A DNA stretch of 18,722 nucleotides from positions 1 through 18,722 of the forward strand of contig RFNL01000421.1 of NCBI GenBank assembly GCA_009927195.1, in the 5' to 3' direction. The notes under the pieces are model-generated. The model was given only the letters and a program-made list of their open reading frames with translations. It made no database searches and was not told the origin of the DNA. Below, piece after piece: positions 14,414 to 18,722 of the stretch (position 1 is the first letter of the stretch; each line of letters begins with the position of its first letter). A program made the translations under genes and the position numbers. Origin of the DNA: Betaproteobacteria bacterium. Lineage in GTDB: Bacteria > Pseudomonadota > Gammaproteobacteria > Burkholderiales > Burkholderiaceae_C.

Positions 14414-16427
14414 CGCGTTGGGCCAGCGGCTGGCCAGCGGGCGATGCGATTGGCGCTTCATTCTTGGAGGAGGCTTGGCTCGGCGGCCAGGCCATGGTGG
14501 CCACGTCACGCGGTTTGCCGCTGGGCCGGGTGGCTTGACCGCGTTGCACCGCCGTGATGTCATCCTCTGCGGGGTAAAGCCCTTGGATCACAAAGTCAAA
14601 CACCCGACGGGCAATTGGGGCCGCATTTTGCGCCCCAAAGCCCGCGTTTTCAACCACCATGGCCAAGGCGATGCGCGGCTCTTCGGCCGGTGCATAGGCC
14701 ATGAACAAGGCGTGGTCTCGCATGCGTTCTTCAATGCGTGAGGCGTTGTATTTTTCGTTTTGCTTGACGGTGAACACCTGGGCGGTGCCGGTTTTGCCAC
14801 CGCTGGTGTAGGGGGCACCGATGAAACTTGAAGCCGAGGTGCCCTCGATGTTGACCCCCACCAAGGCCTTGCGAATCACCTCCACATTTTCAGCCGACAA
14901 GGGCAACTGGGCCAATGGTTCTTTGGCCACTGGCGTGGCCTGCTTGGTCTCCACATCCACCACTTCGCGCACCAAATGGGGCTTCATCTTCAGGCCATTG
15001 TTGACCAAAGTGGCGGTGGCATGCGCCAGTTGCAGCATGGTGAAACTGTTGTAGCCCTGGCCAATGCCCAAAGAAATGGTTTCGCCTGAATACCAGCGCT
15101 GTTGCTCGGGCTTGCGGTAAGTGGTTCGCTTCCACTCGGTCGATGGCAAGATTCCGCGCGACTCGCCCAAGATGTCAATGCCGGTGATCTGGCCAAACCC
15201 CAAAGGTTTCATTTGCTCGTGAATCAAATCCACGCCCATGTCGCGGGCGAGCAAGTAGTAATAGGTGTCACACGACTGCACCACTGACTTGTACATGTCA
15301 ACCATGCCGTGCCCACCCTCTTTGTCATCGCGAAAGCGGTGGTTGCCAAACTGAAAAAAGCCCGGGTCGGAGATTTGTTGCAAAGGGGTGCGCTTGCCCG
15401 TTTGCAAGGCGGCCAATGCCATGAAGGGTTTGTAGGTGGACCCCGGCGGATATGTCCCGCGCAATGCCCGGTTGAGCAAAGGCTTGTCGAGCGACTCATT
15501 CAAGGCTTGCCAATTCTCGGCATCGATGCCCTCGACAAACAGGTTGGGGTCAAAGGTGGGCTTGCTGACAAAGGCCAACACCTCACCGGTTTTGGGGTCG
15601 ATGGCCACCAAGGCACCGCGCCGGTTGCCATACAGGTCTTCGATCAATTTTTGCAGTTTGATGTCGATCGACAGCACCACCGTGTCACCGGGCTTGGCCG
15701 GACTGCTGCTCAATCGGCGAACGGCCCGCCCGCGGGCCGAGGTTTCCATTTCGTGCACGCCGGTGATGCCATGGAGCTCTCGCTCGTAGCTTTGCTCCAC
15801 CCCGAGCTTGCCGATGTAGTCTGTGCCGCGGTAATTGGCCGCGTCATCGGACTCTTCGATCTTGGCTTTCTCGCTGGTGTTGACGCGGCCGATGTAGCCA
15901 ATCACATGGCTGGCCAGTTCACCATAAGGGTAATTGCGAAACAAGCGCGCTTGGATCTCTACCCCGGCAAAGCGATAACGCCGGGCGGCAAAGCGGGCCA
16001 CCTCCTCATCGGTCAAGCGGGTGCGAATCGGCACGGAGTCAAAGCTTTTGGATTCGTCAACCATTTTTTTAAAGCGCCGCCGGTCGCGGCCCTGAATGTC
16101 CACCACCGTGGCCAGTTCATCGATCAGTGTCTCCAGCGGTTGCGTGACCTTTGAGGGGGTGATCTCCAAGGTGTAGGCCGAATAATTGGTTGCCAGCACA
16201 ATGCCGTTGCGGTCCATGATCACGCCCCGATTGGGCACGATGGGCACGATGGCCGTGCGGTTGCCCTCGGCCTGCTCGTTCAAATCGTCATGGCGGTAAA
16301 TTTGCAAATAAGCCAGGCGCAAAGCCAGCAAGAAAAAAGCCACCACCACCGCCAGCGAGGCCACCAACACCCGATAGCGAAAACGGTGCAAATCGAGCTC
16401 GACATTGCGCAAAATGCTCATGCTCAT
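14403..16427 (-). CDS. mrdA: Penicillin-binding protein 2, elongasome transpeptidase
   Basis: PBP2 is the D,D-transpeptidase that cross-links new peptidoglycan during cell elongation with RodA and MreBCD. The 674-residue protein has a short cytoplasmic start, one membrane segment (about residues 20-40) and a PBP dimerisation region from about 60 (PNRGVIMDRNG). The transpeptidase domain has STYK (Ser330 nucleophile, Lys333), SCD (385-387) and KTGTAQ (545-550). The C-terminal 45 residues after FDFVIQGLYPAED are polar and look unstructured. The ATG at 16427 overlaps the mreD stop in an ATGA arrangement, which supports this start and translational coupling. Its 3' end meets the convergent permease gene with an 11-bp overlap. 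The gene that usually follows, rodA, is absent here. Confidence 0.96.
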   Translation of the reverse strand: MSMSILRNVELDLHRFRYRVLVASLAVVVAFFLLALRLAYLQIYRHDDLNEQAEGNRTAIVPIVPNRGVIMDRNGIVLATNYSAYTLEITPSKVTQPLETLIDELATVVDIQGRDRRRFKKMVDESKSFDSVPIRTRLTDEEVARFAARRYRFAGVEIQARLFRNYPYGELASHVIGYIGRVNTSEKAKIEESDDAANYRGTDYIGKLGVEQSYERELHGITGVHEMETSARGRAVRRLSSSPAKPGDTVVLSIDIKLQKLIEDLYGNRRGALVAIDPKTGEVLAFVSKPTFDPNLFVEGIDAENWQALNESLDKPLLNRALRGTYPPGSTYKPFMALAALQTGKRTPLQQISDPGFFQFGNHRFRDDKEGGHGMVDMYKSVVQSCDTYYYLLARDMGVDLIHEQMKPLGFGQITGIDILGESRGILPSTEWKRTTYRKPEQQRWYSGETISLGIGQGYNSFTMLQLAHATATLVNNGLKMKPHLVREVVDVETKQATPVAKEPLAQLPLSAENVEVIRKALVGVNIEGTSASSFIGAPYTSGGKTGTAQVFTVKQNEKYNASRIEERMRDHALFMAYAPAEEPRIALAMVVENAGFGAQNAAPIARRVFDFVIQGLYPAEDDITAVQRGQATRPSGKPRDVATMAWPPSQASSKNEAPIASPAGQPLAQRVSE

Positions 16428-16954
16428 AGCGGCCGGTGCTCGTCTGGGTCAGGGGCGCGTCGCTGTGGGGCTAGCAACAACACCGACACCACCGGCCAAG
16501 ACAGGGCTTCAATCACCGGTGCTAGCAGCATCCACCAGCCTGGGAACAAGCTGCCAGAGAGCAAACGCACCAGCAGCTCCAGCACATGTGCCAACACAAA
16601 CAAGGGCAGCACTTGCAACGACTGCTTGGGCTCTTTGAACCACAGCAATCGGCGGTGAATGAGCACGGCGCAATACGCCAAAACGGTATAGGACAAGGCA
16701 TGCTGTCCCAACAGGGAAGACTGTTGCACGTCATTGAACAAGCCAAACAAGAATGCCACGCCAATGCCCACCCGCTGAGGCTGGTGCACGCACCAAAAGA
16801 CCAACACCACGGCCAAAAAGTCGGGCGCCCAGGCCGCATTGCCCAACACCACCATGTTGAGCAACATATTTATCAGCTGGGCCAATAACAGGCTGAAAAA
16901 AATAAACCATGGGTTGGCTGGCAACAACAGCTGCTGCCCACGCGGCATGATCAT
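16424..16954 (-). CDS. mreD: Rod shape-determining protein MreD
   Basis: This 176-residue inner-membrane protein of the elongasome has about five or six probable membrane helices and the MreD-like segments NPWFIFFSLLLAQLINMLLN, APDFLAVVLVFWCVHQP and GIGVAFLFGLFNDVQQSSLLGQ. MreD works with MreC to link cytoplasmic MreB filaments to PBP2 and RodA. Both ends overlap neighbours by four bases (ATGA): the start with the mreC stop and the stop with the mrdA start, so the three are almost certainly cotranscribed and coupled. Confidence 0.94.
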   Translation of the reverse strand: MIMPRGQQLLLPANPWFIFFSLLLAQLINMLLNMVVLGNAAWAPDFLAVVLVFWCVHQPQRVGIGVAFLFGLFNDVQQSSLLGQHALSYTVLAYCAVLIHRRLLWFKEPKQSLQVLPLFVLAHVLELLVRLLSGSLFPGWWMLLAPVIEALSWPVVSVLLLAPQRRAPDPDEHRPL

Positions 16955-17868
16955 CGCGGCCCTCCCTTGATGGGCAAGGTGCCCGAACGCTCATGGGGCG
17001 GGCGTGGGGGCACTTGTCGGCCCAAGGGCTCCAGCACCATCACATGGCGCGCCCCATACACCCGACCCTGGGGTTGGCACAAGATGCGCGCAAACACAGA
17101 CTCGGCGCGCCGCTCTACCTTGAGCACCACCGCCACCGGCACACCCGGCGGGTAAATGGCGTCGACCCCACTGGTGGTGAGCAAATCCCCGACCTCAATG
17201 TCTGCGTTGGCCGCCATGTAGCGCAACTCCAGCAAGGGGGCACCACCCGCCTCGCCATAAGCCACGCCGCGCGCGCCGGTGCGGGTGTTGAGAACCGGGA
17301 TGGACTGCTCACGGTCGATGACCAAGGTGACCTCGCTGACCAAGGGCATCACACGGGTGACTTGGCCCAGCACACCGACATCGTCCATCACCGGCGAGCT
17401 GGGCTGCACGCCTTGCAATGCGCCTTTGTCAATGACCACCTTGCGGGTGAAAGGATCCGCCGAGTCGTACAACACCTCGGCAGCCAAGGCGCTGGAGCTG
17501 AGCCGCTCACGCAAATCCAGCAATCGGCGCAGTTGTTGGTTTTCCAAACTCAGTTGTTCCACCTGCCCCGAGCGCAAGGCCTGTTGCTGGAGTTTGAGTG
17601 ACATGGCCTGCACCTGCGCTTGTGCTGCATCACGGCCCTCGAAAAAACGACCGGCTTCGTCGATCACCCAGCGCGGCCGCAACGACAACCACTCCAAGGG
17701 ATAAAGCAGCAAGGACATGGTGGCGCGCAATGGCTGGGTCATGCCATAACGTGCGTCGGCCACCATCAACAGCACCGACAGGATGGCAAACAACACGAGT
17801 TTGGACAGCGCCGACATCCCGTGCTTGAAAAAAGCAGGGGGTTTGCGGTCAATCGTGCCCAGTGGCAT
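16951..17868 (-). CDS. mreC: Rod shape-determining protein MreC
   Basis: The 305-residue protein has a short cytoplasmic start (MPLGTIDRKPPAFFKHGMS), a single membrane anchor (about residues 22-38), a coiled-coil stretch (about 70-120, rich in Q, L and R) and the periplasmic beta-barrel domains. Typical blocks are VVIDKGALQGVQPSSPVMD, GVLGQVTRVMPLVSEVTLV and GDLLTTSGVDAIYPPGVPV. MreC activates PBP2 and organises the elongation complex. The ATG at 17868 has only a weak ribosome site; a second ATG at codon 18 is less likely given the conserved N-terminus. It follows mreB after a 100-bp gap containing a terminator-like hairpin. Confidence 0.95.
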   Translation of the reverse strand: MPLGTIDRKPPAFFKHGMSALSKLVLFAILSVLLMVADARYGMTQPLRATMSLLLYPLEWLSLRPRWVIDEAGRFFEGRDAAQAQVQAMSLKLQQQALRSGQVEQLSLENQQLRRLLDLRERLSSSALAAEVLYDSADPFTRKVVIDKGALQGVQPSSPVMDDVGVLGQVTRVMPLVSEVTLVIDREQSIPVLNTRTGARGVAYGEAGGAPLLELRYMAANADIEVGDLLTTSGVDAIYPPGVPVAVVLKVERRAESVFARILCQPQGRVYGARHVMVLEPLGRQVPPRPPHERSGTLPIKGGPR

Positions 17869-17901
17869 GGCGGTGGCTCAAAAGATCAGGTTTGGACAAA
17901 G

Positions 17902-17925
17902 AAAAGGGCCCATCGCTGAGGGCCC
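17902..17925 (-). terminator. Terminator-like hairpin between mreB and mreC
   Basis: GGGCCC at 17920-17925 and again at 17906-17911 pair over an eight-base loop. On the minus strand the stem is followed by TTTTCTTT. It lies about 43 bases after the mreB stop and 38 bases before the mreC start. Partial termination here would make MreB far more abundant than MreC, MreD and PBP2, as cells need; this is inference. Confidence 0.6.
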
Positions 17926-17968
17926 GTCTGGCTGCACAGGGGTGGGCTTGGCAGGCGCACCCGTGGCC

Positions 17969-18722
17969 TCATTCACTGGTGAAGATAGAACCCAAACGCT
18001 CCATGCGCTCCAGGGCCAAGCCACAACCGCGCACCACGCAGGTGAGCGGGTCTTCGGCCACCAGGACCGGCAAGCCCGTTTCTTCGGCCAGCAAGCGGTC
18101 CAGGTCGCGCAATAAAGCGCCACCGCCCGTGAGCATCATGCCGCGTTCGGCGATGTCGGCACCCAACTCGGGCGGGGTTTGCTCCAAAGCGTTTTTGACC
18201 GCCGAGACAATGTTATTGAGCGGGTCGGTCAAAGCCTCCAAAATTTCGTTGGAAGAAATGGTGAAAGAACGGGGAACCCCTTCAGAGAGATTGCGGCCCT
18301 TGACTTCCATTTCTTTGACTTCGCTGCCTGGGAAGGCCGAGCCGATTTGCTTTTTGATCGATTCAGCGGTGGGCTCGCCAATCAACATACCGTAGTTGCG
18401 GCGGATGTAGTTGATGATGGCCTCATCGAATTTATCGCCACCCACGCGCACACTGCCTTTGTAAACCATGCCCCCCAAGGAAATCACACCCACCTCGGTG
18501 GTGCCACCCCCAATATCGACCACCATGGAGCCCGAGGCATCGGACACCGGCAGGCCTGCACCAATGGCCGCGGCCATGGGTTCTTCAATCAGGTACACCT
18601 CGGAGGCGCCAGCGCCCAGCGCAGATTCGCGAATGGCGCGGCGCTCCACTTGGGTCGAACCACAGGGCACGCAAATGATGATGCGCGGGCTGGGGCGAAA
18701 CAGTGAACGCGGATGCACCATC
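17969..18722 (-). CDS. mreB: Rod shape-determining protein MreB, actin-like (N-terminus beyond window)
   Basis: The last 250 or so residues of MreB are present; the family is about 347 residues, so roughly the first 97 lie past the right edge. The first methionine readable (18721) is internal. Actin-fold signatures seen are the segment RIIICVPCGSTQVERRAIRE, IEEPMAAAIGAGLPV, the phosphate-2 loop MVVDIGGGTTEVGVIS, and the adenosine-motif region GMMLTGGGALLRDLDRLL. The C-terminus ends ERLGSIFTSE. MreB forms membrane-bound ATP-dependent filaments that guide lateral wall synthesis. It is the first gene of the mreB-mreC-mreD-mrdA block. Confidence 0.97.
   Translation of the reverse strand, partial: MVHPRSLFRPSPRIIICVPCGSTQVERRAIRESALGAGASEVYLIEEPMAAAIGAGLPVSDASGSMVVDIGGGTTEVGVISLGGMVYKGSVRVGGDKFDEAIINYIRRNYGMLIGEPTAESIKKQIGSAFPGSEVKEMEVKGRNLSEGVPRSFTISSNEILEALTDPLNNIVSAVKNALEQTPPELGADIAERGMMLTGGGALLRDLDRLLAEETGLPVLVAEDPLTCVVRGCGLALERMERLGSIFTSE

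Overview
The window is an ordinary-looking chromosomal segment of a GC-rich betaproteobacterium, most likely Burkholderiales and probably Comamonadaceae. The basis is the protein sequences (S12, S7, EF-G, HemB, MreB and PBP2 are all of betaproteobacterial type), the str-operon order rpsL-rpsG-fusA and an mreBCD-mrdA block. I see no insertion sequence, phage gene, CRISPR array, tRNA or rRNA.

Layout. (1) 1-2608, minus strand: the str operon, promoter -> rpsL -> rpsG -> fusA; fusA runs off the left edge. (2) 2705-6574, minus strand: hemJ -> VanZ-like membrane protein -> thioredoxin-like [2Fe-2S] ferredoxin -> alpha/beta hydrolase -> D-Ala-D-Ala carboxypeptidase, mostly closely spaced. (3) 6575-6874: a 300-bp gap between the divergent heme genes hemJ and hemB. 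It holds a run of five abutting hairpins ending in a strong intrinsic terminator on the minus strand, a candidate undescribed small RNA or attenuating leader. (4) 6875-7879, plus strand: hemB. (5) 7910-9263, minus strand: a 2-hydroxychromene-2-carboxylate isomerase-like protein followed by a dienelactone hydrolase family protein. (6) 9370-13435, plus strand: a catabolic operon of SDR oxidoreductase, methylmalonate-semialdehyde dehydrogenase and GMC flavoprotein dehydrogenase, followed by a hairpin-rich gap with terminators. (7) 13655-14413, plus strand: a TauE/SafE-type permease. (8) 14403-18722, minus strand: the elongasome block mreB -> mreC -> mreD -> mrdA, with mreB cut by the right edge and rodA not in its usual place after mrdA.

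How the genes work together. The str operon supplies ribosomal proteins and a translocation factor. HemB makes porphobilinogen early in heme synthesis and HemJ oxidises protoporphyrinogen IX near its end. MreBCD with PBP2 direct side-wall peptidoglycan synthesis, and the carboxypeptidase trims the pentapeptides. The plus-strand catabolic operon looks built to oxidise an alcohol or aldehyde substrate down to an acyl-CoA; its substrate cannot be read from the sequence.

The strongest non-textbook signal is the five-hairpin element at 6634-6743. Secondary signals are the structured gaps of the str operon, the hairpins before the permease, a GC-rich hairpin with a short T run between mreB and mreC, and an apparent insert in the GMC enzyme. 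No known defence or mobile system was seen.
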